Assembly (NCBI GenBank): GCA_023974075.1
Contig: CM043799.1
Coordinates: forward strand, 2,533,449 to 2,597,448
Source of the DNA: Chaenocephalus aceratus
Lineage: Eukaryota; Chordata; Actinopteri; Perciformes; Channichthyidae
Direction of reading: 5' to 3'
DNA: 64,000 bases
This document shows positions 1 through 9,824 of the stretch, piece after piece; within the stretch, counting starts at the first letter, position 1, and the number at the start of each line of letters is the position of its first letter. The notes under the pieces are model-generated. The model did not search any database, had not been told where the DNA came from, and was given only the letters and a program-made list of their open reading frames with translations. Position numbers and translations under genes: made by a program.

Positions 1-1654
1 GTGTAAACGTGTCATTTAGAAATGCGCGTTCCCGTGACAAGGGGGGCATTTCATGACGGGGAGGCATAATGTGACACAACACCGGCACTGGACAATGGTT
101 ATTTGTTCCTACTCGGAACGAGTTTTGCTTCCCAACCCTGCCACTGTGCTACACTTACCGCCCCGCCCCCGTCTAACTGTACAGAAAGCGGCGAGATGCA
201 TTTCCTTAGGAATCGACAAGCAGAACCGAAACTAACATTTCTAAACGAACAATGGCGGACACGTACAATTTACGAATGAGTTCTGCCTTTTGTAAACTGA
301 ATGTATCAATAATCTGTCAATAAATCAGGGCGAAAAACGTCACTTGTCCGCCGGACAAATCAATTGAAAGATCTACTTGTCCGATATTATAAATAACACG
401 TCCCGGATGGTGGGACGTGTACTTTTTCGCACACTTATTTCAGACTCAGTATTTACATTCTTATATTCAAAGAAAATCAGTAATATCTTTAAAAACTACA
501 GTCCTTTTATATCAGCTGTGCACCGTTATGGTGTAAATATAACCTATCTACCAATTAGATCAAATGTAAAGGTCAGCCGAATTAGTGTTGATACTGCAAG
601 GAGACGTATTGTGTGAAGAGAAATTGAAGATGTTGTTTAATTGTTGATATATATATGATCCACGTCAAGTATTCAGTTTCGGCGGCATACATTTTACAAC
701 ATAGGTAGTCCAAAAGTTTGGAAATGCATGTGTGTATAATAGGAAGATGAATCCACGAGGATGTCAACAATCCTGTGGGAGCCATCAGGGAAGTAGTATG
801 TTGAGAGTCAGGCAGGACCGCAGAGACAGGTTCAGCCACGACTCCGGATCCCGGCGTAGATAGACACCAAAAAGAAATGTGGGGGAAGCTGGGTTATTCG
901 GAACATGAGAGTATCAGGTACAGACAGACAGAAGGAAGAAGTAAGGTGTCACCTGTATGATACTGTATGAAGCTTCTCTGTTTCGTGATCTAAAGCAGCA
1001 TCATAATTGGTAAGCTTCCATCCCAGGGTACGTGGTGACTTTATTTATTTGCCAATTTGGCATCTCTTTTTCTCCTACTAAGTGCACCATGTGTCTGTCA
1101 CTATGATGCAGGGAGGTGGACCAAAAAGCAGAACAGCAGCAGGCAGGTTGTTATTACAAAAGGAAAGCTTAAGTCCACATAACGGTGGGGATTACAACAC
1201 ATCTGAGGAAGCAGGCTAAAGTAGAAAAGCAGCAAAATACAACCAGCACATGTCTGGAGGACCAGCAGCCTCACAGCAACAGGTGGTCAGCAAGTTCTTA
1301 TGAATGGTGCCAGCGACTGACTGAAGGGCTCACAGGGGCTCTGTCTCTGGACACAACATGTGGTAATGATCCGTGTGGCCATCTGGCATCAAGACGACTT
1401 TTCTTTGTTACCGGATCTGCTGCCTGGGAAATCACAGAGCTATATAGAGCCATCATGACTGAGCGGATTGTGCCAAATTGTTGGTCTTCATGAAGTTAAG
1501 TCAGAAAGCTTTTTTTTTGTTTCTGTATGCCAGGGGAAAAGGCTAGCAGATGCCTCTGTACTCTCACAAGCTCCACCACAAATACTATCCCTTGGGCCAT
1601 CAGGATGAAGCCGGCATCGATGGCAGTCCTGGTGTCTAAGTGTTCTGCCCTCCC
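1..1654. other. no recognised gene
   Basis: No recognisable exon or element was found apart from one short repeat described separately. An open stretch at 1185-1493 on the plus strand gives a 102-residue peptide without any motif I know, and its composition does not suggest a protein. A CCGGACAAA-type stretch near 340-385 and the sequence around 1090-1180 may be repeat-derived, but I cannot name a family. Confidence 0.4.
686..752 (-). repeat. short dispersed repeat, second copy at 42395-42459
   Basis: Read on the minus strand, about 65 bases match the plus strand at 42395-42459 with few differences; both contain ATTATACACACATGCATTTC and then CTACCTATGTTG. At 42 kb the match sits at the 5' edge of a longer element with a LINE/SINE-like 3' part; only this head piece is present here. 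Confidence 0.7.
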
Positions 1655-1950
1655 TTAGCAAAAAAATCTATCGAATACTATAGAAAAATCTATGGACGAA
1701 TTCTATAGATATTTTCTGTAGAATACTACGGGATTTTTGCGGATATACTATAGAAATTGCCTACGTGTTTTACTATAGATTCTGGGAAATAATCTATAGA
1801 ATACAAATGGTTTTTTTGTAGAAAAGAATCTATAGAATCCTATGGAAAACCCCATGGATGCTTTCTATAGAACTGTTCTGTAGAATACTATAGCATTTGT
1901 GACCTATATTCTATAGAATCTGTGGACATTTCTATAGAACTTGTGACGAC
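1655..1950. repeat. degenerate CTATAG-rich tandem array
   Basis: About ten copies of the self-complementary hexamer CTATAG occur in about 290 bases, mostly as TCTATAGAA or ACTATAGAA, with many one-step variants (CTGTAGAA, CTATGGAC) between them. Spacing is irregular, roughly 17-37 bases, so this is a decayed array rather than a clean satellite. Each motif is itself a small palindrome. It ends next to the inverted-repeat element that starts at 2008. I do not recognise the family. Confidence 0.7.
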
Positions 1951-2028
1951 CCCTCCACACTACGTGGGGGTGCCGTCTGGTTGTGTGTGTGTTTTGTGTG
2001 TGATTGCCAACCTGATCTCACCAGAATG

Positions 2029-2086
2029 CGTGACACCACCACGCAATGCGGTGTTAAGGAACACCGCATTGCGTGGTGGTGTCACG
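2029..2086. repeat. perfect 27-bp hairpin in left arm
   Basis: Bases 2029-2055 and 2060-2086 are exact reverse complements separated by a four-base AAGG loop. It lies just inside the outer end of the left terminal inverted repeat. Confidence 0.95.
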
Positions 2087-2879
2087 AACTTTGTTACATT
2101 TACGTGTCGGCACCACGCAAACAACCCCAATGTAAAGTGAATGAGGCTCCTTTGTCGTGGTGCACACACGCATTTCTACAACGTCCCGCAGTGAGCTTTT
2201 ATTCTATACAACGTTTTTAAAATCTACTTTATAGCTTGTAGTAACTCACGGGAGGCTTCTTTTATTTTATTTGTATTCATAATTATTTTTATTTTTCGTC
2301 AGAATGTATTATGGTGCATTAGTTACGAATGTTTGTTCTCAAAAAACAGTGCATTGTGGTTAATACAACTGTGATTTGTATTAAATTAGTTTGTTTTTAA
2401 GGAAGGCCAGAGCTTCAGCTGTGTCAAATAGATTGTTCCCTTTAGTTAACGTTTTTTAAAAGAACATTATATTCCGATTTGATCATGTCCCCTTTATTGT
2501 ATTACGGAGAGCAATGTGAGCATCCATTCCCATTGGATAACGCAGGATTTTACACCCGGAAGTAAGTATTCTCTTTACTGTCGATTGATTTTACAGTGCT
2601 ATCTGCATTACTCATCAACTCAAAAACACCAGATTATCCTTGTTGATTACACAACATTGATTGGTTTAAATTGTGTACAATGCTTTTGTAATTTTCCCCT
2701 TCGATTCGGAGAAACAAATATTTGTTCAGTTTAGGATGGCCGAAGACACTACACTACCCAGAATCCTCAGCTATCGTTTGGGACTACACCATGTGCTTTG
2801 CTTGACAATGTTGAAGTTTACGCTGAGCGACAAACAGCATTTTGAAATGGAATGAAACCCATCGACGGCACACTATTCA

Positions 2880-4080
2880 AAACAGGAATCGAACATCTCC
2901 TCCCCCCCCTCCCCCCCTTAGTTCCCTCCAAACAGTGCAACACAATAAAACAGATAAACAGAAAAAATAGTGCAAGTCAATACAAAAAGAAAAATAGTAA
3001 AAAGTGAAATAGTGCAATAAGAGTCTATACAAGTGATTGGAATATGATATATTAGACAAATCATTTCGAAGTAGCAGCCAGATGAATGTTATGGATGTTA
3101 TTTCAAAGTGCAGGTGTTTAATAGTCTTATGGCCTGTGGGATGAAACTGTCCCTGAGTCTGGTGGTTTTAGTCCGGATGTTAGATAAGATAAGATAAGAT
3201 GGTACTTTATTGATCCCAATTTGAGACATTGTTTTTGTTGCAGCAGCATAAAAGACAAGGCATTTTACAATAAAACAAAACAAGAATAGAAAGAAAAGAA
3301 AAGAAAATACAAAATATACATGTTGAAATAGAAAATATACATGTAGATATTATATGCAAATATACATATTCAAAAATATATGACAATGGAATATGGAATA
3401 TCAAATATTGAACAGATTATATATGTGTAAAATGTACAGCGAGGTTGTATTAGAGAAACTATGGAGCAGAGAGTTCTCTTCCAGCCAGAGGTGATTTATT
3501 GTACAGAGTTATGGCAGTGGGCAGGAATGTGTTCCTGTATCGGTCCTTGTGACAACGGAGCTGCAGCAGTCTGTTGGAGAAGGAGCTCCGCTGACTGTCC
3601 AGCTGCAGGTGGAGAGGATGGGTGGGTTATCCATCATGGACAACAGCCTGTTCAGTGTCCTCCTCTCCACCACAGCTTCAAAGGGGTCCAGCTTGATGCC
3701 AATGACAGACCCAGCTTTCCTGATCAGTTTATTGATCCTGCTGGTGTCACCGGCTCTGATGCTGCCCCCCCAAGCAGACCGCAGCAAAGAAGAGTGCACT
3801 GGCCACAACAGACTAGAAGATCTCCAGCATCTTGCTGCACACGTGGAAGGATCTCAGCTTCCTCAGAAAATAGAGTCTGCTCATCCCCTTCTTGTACACA
3901 GCGTCAGTGTTGATCCTCCAGTTCAGCCCATAAGTGCACTCCCAGGTACTATAGTCCTCCACAACAGCCACATCCTCTCCTAGAATGCGGCTGTTGTGCC
4001 AGACGGCAGCAGACAGAGCAGTTTGTGGCTGGGGTGATGGGGGTCTTTTATAATCCTGAGGGCTTTCTTTAAGGTTAACC
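2880..4080 (-). mobile_element. LINE 3' portion, interrupted by a second LINE
   Basis: Two minus-strand pieces belong together. At about 4075-3975 a translation reads KALRIIKDPHHPSHKLLCLL, and at about 3177-3108 TRLRDSFIPQAIRLLN; both are characteristic of the end of fish non-LTR retrotransposon ORF2 downstream of the reverse transcriptase. An AT-rich 3' UTR follows to about 2880. The element at 3179-3974 is inserted between them. No full RT domain remains. Confidence 0.65.
3179..3974 (-). mobile_element. LINE 3' end nested in another LINE
   Basis: Minus-strand translation shows the post-RT region of a jockey/Rex-type LINE: SRLYFLRKLRSF near 3860, then GGSIRAGDTSRINKLIRKAG and a C-terminal LPTAITLYNK. 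A 3' UTR follows and ends in GGGATCAATAAAGTACC plus a short (TTATC)n tail at 3179-3200, which marks the 3' end and the orientation. Frame changes make it non-functional. It has split the older LINE around it. Confidence 0.75.
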
Positions 4081-4081
4081 T

Positions 4082-4195
4082 GGTATTTTTACTTCACTAC
4101 ATTTATTTTAGTTACTTTACAGATTCTGATTAATGATGTGAAATATAAACAACCCTTAAAGCAGACTTTAGTTACACCTGAGTAAAATTCAGGGA
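4082..4195 (+). repeat. dispersed ACTTTTACT-type repeat fragment
   Basis: This fragment matches 32945-33060 closely: both read through TTAGTTACTT, GATGTGAAATATAA and CAGACTTTAGTT. The longer copy is at 32810-33440. It is a very common type of fish repeat; no coding capacity. Confidence 0.6.
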
Positions 4196-4409
4196 AGGTG
4201 ATTGTCAAGTGCCAACAATCAGGAGAGATATTTGATTGGAGGACTGGCTTATCTAAAGCCAGTTGAGTAGCACTTGAAATGTTTTTGCTCTATGAAACCT
4301 GATGTACTTTATGATTCTGTTTTCTTCAAGGTTGTATTTTGTTGGTCGAACGCACTTATTGTAAGTCGCTTTGGATAAAAGCGTCAGCTAAATGTAATGT
4401 AATGTAATG
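4196..4409 (+). mobile_element. SINE/LINE 3' end
   Basis: The segment ends with GTAAGTCGCTTTGGATAAAA followed by GCGTCAGCTAAATG and a short (TAATG)n tail. That 3' end is a widespread fish L2-type LINE/SINE terminus (established knowledge). The head of the element was not identified. Confidence 0.65.
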
Positions 4410-5069
4410 ATTGTTGGTGCTTGAGAAGACTAAATATGTATCTGCAGATCCCTATAAAGTATATACATTACTCGTTATTCTCTACAAATAGTTAATTAAA
4501 AACTGTATATAATTGCTATTTTGGACATCCCTTTTCGAGATTTCAATATTACTCTAAACGTGTAATAACGTGCGAGTAGGTGGTTTGGGTTAAAAAGCTG
4601 TCAAGTTTACAGTGTTAACAAAATAAAATATACTGCTGTTTCTGGTTTAGTTTACAACGGATATATTTAGTTATTGTTTTGATATTTGTAACATAAAAGC
4701 GATGGAAAAACCCCACAGCAACACAGAAAAGATGGTCTTAACATGAACCAGCGGTCTAGTAGTTAATAAAAAACAATAATATCAAAACAAATTATTACTA
4801 CTAACTTTATTGTGAAATTAAAACAGAACGGTAAAAGAATAGTTTCCGGTCTATTCTGAGCCCGATCTCTGTAGATAAATACAAATAAAGAACTACGACA
4901 GATGTGTAATATTTAATGCAGCCAAACCATTTATTACAATGCATTCATGTGATGACTTTCAAAGAGTAAAGCAAGCACTGCTGAATAAAGTATGATTTAT
5001 CTTTTACGAAACGTTTTTTTCATATGGAATACAGTTGGAGGTCAACCAATCAGAGAGCTTGAGGCAACG
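4410..5069. other. AT-rich interior of the 2008-5833 element
   Basis: No gene, tail or terminal repeat is visible. The stretch is AT-rich with several polyadenylation-like AATAAA strings and no long reading frame. It runs into the right arm of the long-TIR element. Confidence 0.4.
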
Positions 5070-5763
5070 CGGAACAATAGCTGAGGATTCTGGGTAGTGT
5101 AGTGTCTTCGGCCATCCTAAACTGAACAAATATTTGTTTCTCCGAATCGAAGGGGAAAATTACAAAAGCATTGTACACAATTTAAACCAATCAATGTTGT
5201 GTAATCAACAAGGATAATCTGGTGTTTTTGAGTTGATGAGTAATGCAGATAGCACTGTAAAATCAATCGACAGTAAAGAGTATACTTACTTCCGGGGTAA
5301 AATCCTGCGTTATCCAATGGGAATGGATGCTCACATTGCTCTCCGTAATACAATAAAGGGGACATGATCAAATCGGAATATAATGTTCTTTTAAAAAACG
5401 TTAACTAAAGGGAACAATCTATTTGACACAGCTGAAGCTCTGGCCTTCCTTAAAAACAAACTAATTTAATACAAATCACAGTTGCATTACACACAATGCA
5501 CTGTTTTTTGAGAACAAAAATTCGTAACTAATGCACCATAATACATTCTGACGAAAAATAAAAATGATTATGAATACAAATAAAATAAAAGAAGCCTCCC
5601 GTGAGTTACTACAAGCTATAAAGTAGATTTTAAAAACGTTTTATAGAATAAAAGCTCACTGCAGGATGTGGTAGAAATGTGTGTGTGCACCACGACAAAG
5701 GAGCCTCATTCACTTTACATTTGGGTTGTTTGCGTGGTGCAGACACGTAAATGTAACAAAGTT

Positions 5764-5812
5764 CGTGACTCCACCACGCAATGCGGTGTTAAGGAGTCGT
5801 GGTGGAGTCACG
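5764..5812. repeat. 15-bp hairpin in right arm
   Basis: Bases 5764-5778 (CGTGACTCCACCACG) pair exactly with 5798-5812. It corresponds to the 27-bp hairpin of the left arm but is shorter. An A-to-T change relative to that copy is matched on the pairing strand, so the stem stays perfect. Confidence 0.9.
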
Positions 5813-5833
5813 CATTCTGGTGAGATCAGGTTG

Positions 5834-6857
5834 TATGTGAACTGCCTCTCTGGAAGGTCCCAATGTGTTCACTTTGATGGGCTGTCTTCTGACTGGTTGC
5901 ACATTGCAAATGGTGTTCCCCAAGGTTCTGTTTTAGGTCCACTTTTATTCTCCATCTACATCAACAGTTTAGGTGAAAATGTGGATGAAGCTACTTTACA
6001 TTTGTATGCGGACGATACCGTGATGTACTGTGCAGGTCCCTCCATTAAGGAGGCTGGTGTTAAATTACAGGCTGTTTTTAACACTATTCAGACTCAGCTC
6101 TCTGAACTAAAGCTTATTTTAAATGTTGAGAAAACCAAGGTAATGCTCTTTTCTAAATCTAAAAAGACACCAGAGCCTGTTTTAGATATTGTAACTACGC
6201 AAGGAATAAAACTTGAAGTGGTTACCTGTTACAAATACCTTGGTATCTGTCTTGATGATTGTCTCACTTTTAAACTTCATGTCAATAACCTGCTTAAAAA
6301 GCTGAGGGTTAGGCTAGGTTTCTTCTACAGGAACAATTCCTGTTTCTCGCTTGAGGCCAGGAAAAGGCTAGTCACTGTGACCTTTTTACCTGTGGTAATG
6401 GTGATTTGATGTATATGAATGCACCTGCCAATTGCCTGGTCAAGTTAGATGCTGCGTATCACAGTGCACTACGATTTGTGACAAACTGTAAAGCATTAAC
6501 CCATCACTGTACCCTGTATGCAAGGGCTGGTTTTCTTTCACTAACTGTACGGAGGCTCAGTCACTGGTACATTTTTATATACAAAGCCATGTTAGGGAAA
6601 CTTCCATCTTATATCTGCTCCCTGATCTCACGGAAAATTGTAAGTGGCTACTGCCTGAGATCGAATGCTGTGGTTTTATTAAATGTGCCAACTGCTAGGA
6701 CTGTCTTAGGGAAGTCAGCTTTTAGATGCAGCTCCTCTGTCTTGGAATAGTCTGCAAATTAAATGGAAACCGAACAATCTGGTGCCACTAAATGTTTTTA
6801 AAGCTCGGTTGGATGCTAGTCAATCGGAAGCTATTGGTACCTGTTTATGTGGATAAT
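5834..6857 (+). pseudogene. LINE ORF2 C-terminal half (reverse transcriptase), broken
   Basis: The product would copy the LINE RNA at nicked genomic DNA. Translation shows RT block 4 GVPQGSVLGPLLF, the catalytic YADD in HLYADDTVMYC, then LNVEKTKVMLF and KYLGICLDD, all in usual order. A stop at 6407-6409 interrupts the frame. The C-terminal region resumes at 6406 (LVKLDAAYHSALRFVTNC) and continues past another stop with an SLQIKWKPNN-type end. The open frame also extends upstream into the inverted-repeat arm; that fusion is accidental. Confidence 0.85.
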
Positions 6858-7008
6858 TATGTAAATGATGCTGTGTGATGTCCTTTTGTTGTTCTGTTTA
6901 TGTTTTTATGTTTCATGTGGAAGTACTTGAGCAGGACTCCCTTGAAAAAGAGATCAATGATCTCAATGGGATTTATCTGTATAAATAAAGGTTTGAAATG
7001 AAATGAAA
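5834..7008 (+). mobile_element. 5'-truncated LINE, reverse transcriptase to 3' tail
   Basis: The left edge coincides exactly with the outer end of the inverted-repeat element, and the reading frame starts in mid-RT (NCLSGRSQCVHFDG). The 3' end is clear: GGGATTTATCTGTATAAATA is followed by a (GAAAT)n tail at about 6993-7008. The RT motifs are of the jockey/CR1 group as found in fish. The 5' half of ORF2 and all of ORF1 are missing. Confidence 0.85.
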
Positions 7009-7551
7009 CCCTTTGTTACACAACATACAACCAACATGTGTCAAAAGTGACCCGAATTAGTTTTAATTGTAAATATCTTTGCAATAAATTACTTTAACCA
7101 TTCAGGATTCCAGGTATTCCTCAATTAATCTGTTTTGGATCAACACTAGGGGTGTAACGGTATCCGTATTCGTCCCGTACTGTCACGATTCGGAACATCA
7201 CGGTTCGGCACATGCAGTCACACGGCGAATACGCCTTTTTTTACGAGTGGGAAAAAAGTCTGTCACTCAGGGCAGTATTACACTATATATAATCCAGGGG
7301 GCGGTATTGCGCCTAAAAGCCAGCCGCCCGTAAATGACAAATGAAGAACAAGAACAAAACACAACAAAACGAACTAGGGATGCACGATATTGGTTTTTTG
7401 AAACCGATACCGATACCGAAAACCTCCTGCTTCTCAAGACCGATACCGATAACCGATAATAATATAATATATATTAAATGTACCTGTAGTTTTTGCACAC
7501 CTGGTGGTAAAAAAAAAGACTAGTAGTGAGCAAATGACATGAGCATTACTA

Positions 7552-7890
7552 CTATGAACAAAACAAAGCCAAGAACAGTTCTGACTCTTCAAAGTGACCA
7601 TATTTATTTTCCCAAACAAAGTTCTTGCCTTTTTCAAAAGCCTCGTCGATAGGTAAAAGCCCCGGTGCCTTTGCAGCTGGCTTTGGATTTGCCGCTAGTT
7701 TAGCAGCGCAGGCGTCTTCGTACACTTTTAACACACCATCGTAGGGATGGCGATGTTTCAGGTGACTAATCGGGTTGGAAGTATTATAGCTCGTTGCCTT
7801 TTTCCCTCCTCGTGGAACTTCTGCATTGCATTTGTTAATACAAATAGCAAGCGAACTATCTAACTCTGAAACTTTGAAATACTACCGACG
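7552..7890 (-). pseudogene. hAT transposase N-terminal exon with BED zinc finger
   Basis: The minus-strand reading frame has an ICINKC cysteine pair followed by SNPISHLKHRH, that is, the CxxxC...HxxxH layout of a BED DNA-binding finger. It then continues through a conserved-looking linker (DGVLKVYEDACAAK) to an open end at 7552. BED fingers of hAT transposases bind the transposon ends. A frame change just upstream of SSLAIC separates it from a possible start. The catalytic part is absent from this copy. Confidence 0.75.
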
Positions 7891-7938
7891 ACATGTTTGT
7901 TTACTGTCCTTGCTTCACGGCCGCACACCATTTACGTC

Positions 7939-8962
7939 CAGTGTTGGGACTAACGCGTTACAAAGTAACGCGTTACTGTAACGCCGTTATTTTTGGCAGT
8001 AACTAGTACTCTAACGCATTACTTTTTAAATTCAGTAACTCAGTTACCGTTACTACATGGTGCGTTAATCCGTTACTGCGTTAGTTTTTTTTATATAGTC
8101 AACAGCCAGGTGAACAGAAATGAGAACAGTACTTGAGTAAATGTACTTAAATACTTCCTGTGTCACATGTGGAGACGGGCTGTGGGCGTGTTTGTGTTGT
8201 TTACTAACAAGACTATCATGGTGGCGGCAGAGCTCAAGTCTAGTTTCTCCACCTGGAGATATTCTCACTATTTCACTTTTGTCGAGCACAAAGAAAAGAA
8301 CGTTTTAGTTAAATGTAAGTTGTGTCCTGGCGGGTCAAAGAGCCTATCTACTGCCCAAACCAGTCATTCACATCTCTGAAACATCTGCAGAAACAACATG
8401 CTGGGACGAAGCTAGTAGCTAAGACCACAGAGACTCAGCCGACGCCACTCCACCTGCACCTCCACCTAAGTAACAGTGGCTGGATTTTAACCGAGGGACT
8501 GCTAGCCAGGGAAAAGTCGATAAAGCCATTGCACGGTATGTTGTAGAACACATGCAGGCTATTGCTACAGTGGAGTCACCCGCTTTCAGGGAGCTAGTTA
8601 GCATGATAGCATGTCCGGGCGGCACACGGCATATGAAACGGAAAACTTTTTCCAACTACCTGGAGAAAGAATATACAAAAATGTAAAGCCAGCTAATATC
8701 GATGCTATCCAGATTGCATATAATGCATGTCAAGTTGATCAACAGATTGTAGTATTCTCCAATGCAATAACAGTACTGAAATGAAGGCTATACGGGCATT
8801 AATATAATGGGAGCCCTTTTTTTAAGTAACTAAAACGTTACTTTTCACAGTAACGCATTACTTTTTGGTGTAAGTAATCAGTAAAGTAACTGAGTTACTT
8901 TTGAAATGAAGTAACTAGTAATGGTAACTAGTTACTGGTTTTCAGTAACTAGCACAACACTG
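7939..8962 (+). mobile_element. third-level nested hAT
   Basis: It is flanked by an exact 8 bp duplication, TTTACGTC (7931-7938 and 8963-8970). The ends are CAGTGTTGGGACTAACG and, on the minus strand, CAGTGTTGTGCTAGTTACT. Both subterminal regions are built from short TAACG/GTTAC repeats, expected binding sites for the transposase. Related ends without the body occur at about 10600-10759. Confidence 0.95.
8218..8687 (+). pseudogene. hAT transposase N-terminal half, frameshifted
   Basis: From ATG 8218 the frame gives a BED-like region (KCKLC cysteines), shifts by one base near 8360, continues with LKHLQKQHAGTK (the histidine half of the finger), and shifts again near 8510. It then reads VDKAIARYVVEHMQ and VESPAFRELV, linker sequences typical of hAT transposases, before a stop at 8684-8686. 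Catalytic and dimerisation domains are missing. Confidence 0.75.
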
Positions 8963-9329
8963 TTTACGTCACAGCCAGGCATGAGAAGGGAGCGCTGGAT
9001 TTGTGAAAAACTCCCCTCTTCCTAAACCACTAATACCACAGTACTGGCAAAACACGAGGAGCTGAGTGAAAAACAAGCGCCCCTCATCCCAATCCACCCA
9101 CACCGCAGTATTTTTTCTTTTTTTTGTACCCAAAAAATATATTGTATATTATCGGGGCTATTAATACTGTTATCGGGTTGACGTCATAATTCCTAATATC
9201 GGACTAATAATTATCGGGCCGATAATTATCGTGCACCACTAAAACGAACACAATACATGAAGAAGAACAGTTAGTAGCTACGGCGAGTTCACACAACACA
9301 CAGGAGCTAGAAAACCCACCTGCTTCTTT

Positions 9330-9612
9330 TAAATCAGGTGTGTGGGAACATTTCGGTTTTCCCTGTGGACTACAACAATGATGGGGTGCGAATTGTGGAT
9401 CGGACGAGGACGGTGTGTCGGCGTTGTTCGACAGCGGTGCGGTATGTAGTGGTGACACGTCAAACATGCTCAATCACATCCGAGTCAGTCTCAGTTCCCA
9501 GCGAGAGCGTTTTCTCGACGGCAGGTGACATAGTTACCGCCAACAGATCTGCCCTCACTGCTGACAACGTAGAAAATTCATCTTTCTGAAGAAAAATTCA
9601 TCTTTCTGAAGA
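9330..9612 (+). pseudogene. hAT transposase with BED finger fused to C-terminal dimerisation segment
   Basis: The frame reads SGVWEHFGFPVDYNN, then TVCRRC (the cysteine pair of a BED finger). Almost immediately after the frameshifted LNHI region comes SVPSESVFSTAGDIVTANRS, the signature start of the hAT C-terminal dimerisation domain. About 500 residues of catalytic core are therefore deleted, leaving only the two ends of the protein. A duplicated block of about 16 bases (AAAATTCATCTTTCTG) breaks the end of the frame. Confidence 0.8.
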
Positions 9613-9824
9613 AAAACTTGAAAATAGAGTAAAGCTTGAGTACCTTTATTTAGGCATAATAGCCTCACACACTCACAAGTTAATTACACATGTTAGACAT
9701 TGCTCCTAAAGGTACAGATTGTATTTTGTTTTATATTTATCATTGTATTTATTTTACCGTACCGAACCGTGACCCCCAAACCGAGGTACGAACCGAACCG
9801 TGACTTCTGTGAACCGTTACACTC

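Larger units (their letters stand above)
2008..5833. mobile_element. 3.8 kb element with ~765 bp terminal inverted repeats
   Basis: The left arm (2008-2776) is repeated in inverse orientation as the right arm (about 5070-5833). The outer end reads CAACCTGATCTCACCAGAAT on both sides. Each arm holds a local hairpin near its outer end. The inner part of each arm (about 2480-2776) is also found inside another element at about 50800-51660. The centre holds two nested LINE 3' ends and a short LINE/SINE tail, so it has been invaded since the arms formed. No convincing target duplication is visible. The superfamily is unassigned: long arms and an AT-rich interior suggest a foldback or long-TIR DNA transposon. 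Confidence 0.8.
7375..9241 (-). mobile_element. hAT element nested in the outer hAT
   Basis: An exact 8 bp target duplication, AAACGAAC, flanks it (7367-7374 and 9242-9249). The ends are TAGGGATGCACGATATT and, on the minus strand, TAGTGGTGCACGATAATT. Subterminal regions are rich in CCGATA repeats. The coding remnant (BED finger) reads on the minus strand. A third hAT sits inside at 7939-8962. Confidence 0.92.
7148..9824. mobile_element. outer hAT element with two nested hATs
   Basis: The ends are inverted: AGGGGTGTAACGGTATCC at 7148 and, on the minus strand from 9824, AGTGTAACGGTTCACAG. Such AGGGGTGTAACGG ends are typical of fish hAT elements. Flanks TCAACACT and TCAAACTG are only partly alike, so the 8 bp target duplication is unproven. 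Net of the insertion at 7375-9241 the element is about 0.8 kb. It holds a fused BED/C-terminal transposase remnant at 9330-9612. Confidence 0.8.

Noticed and set aside
1185..1493. 102-residue plus-strand frame
   Set aside because: No motif, poor start context, no flanking splice or tail signals; could not be supported as a gene.
3461..3983. Plus-strand open frames of 150 and 144 residues
   Set aside because: They are antisense shadows of the minus-strand LINE C-terminal region in the same place.
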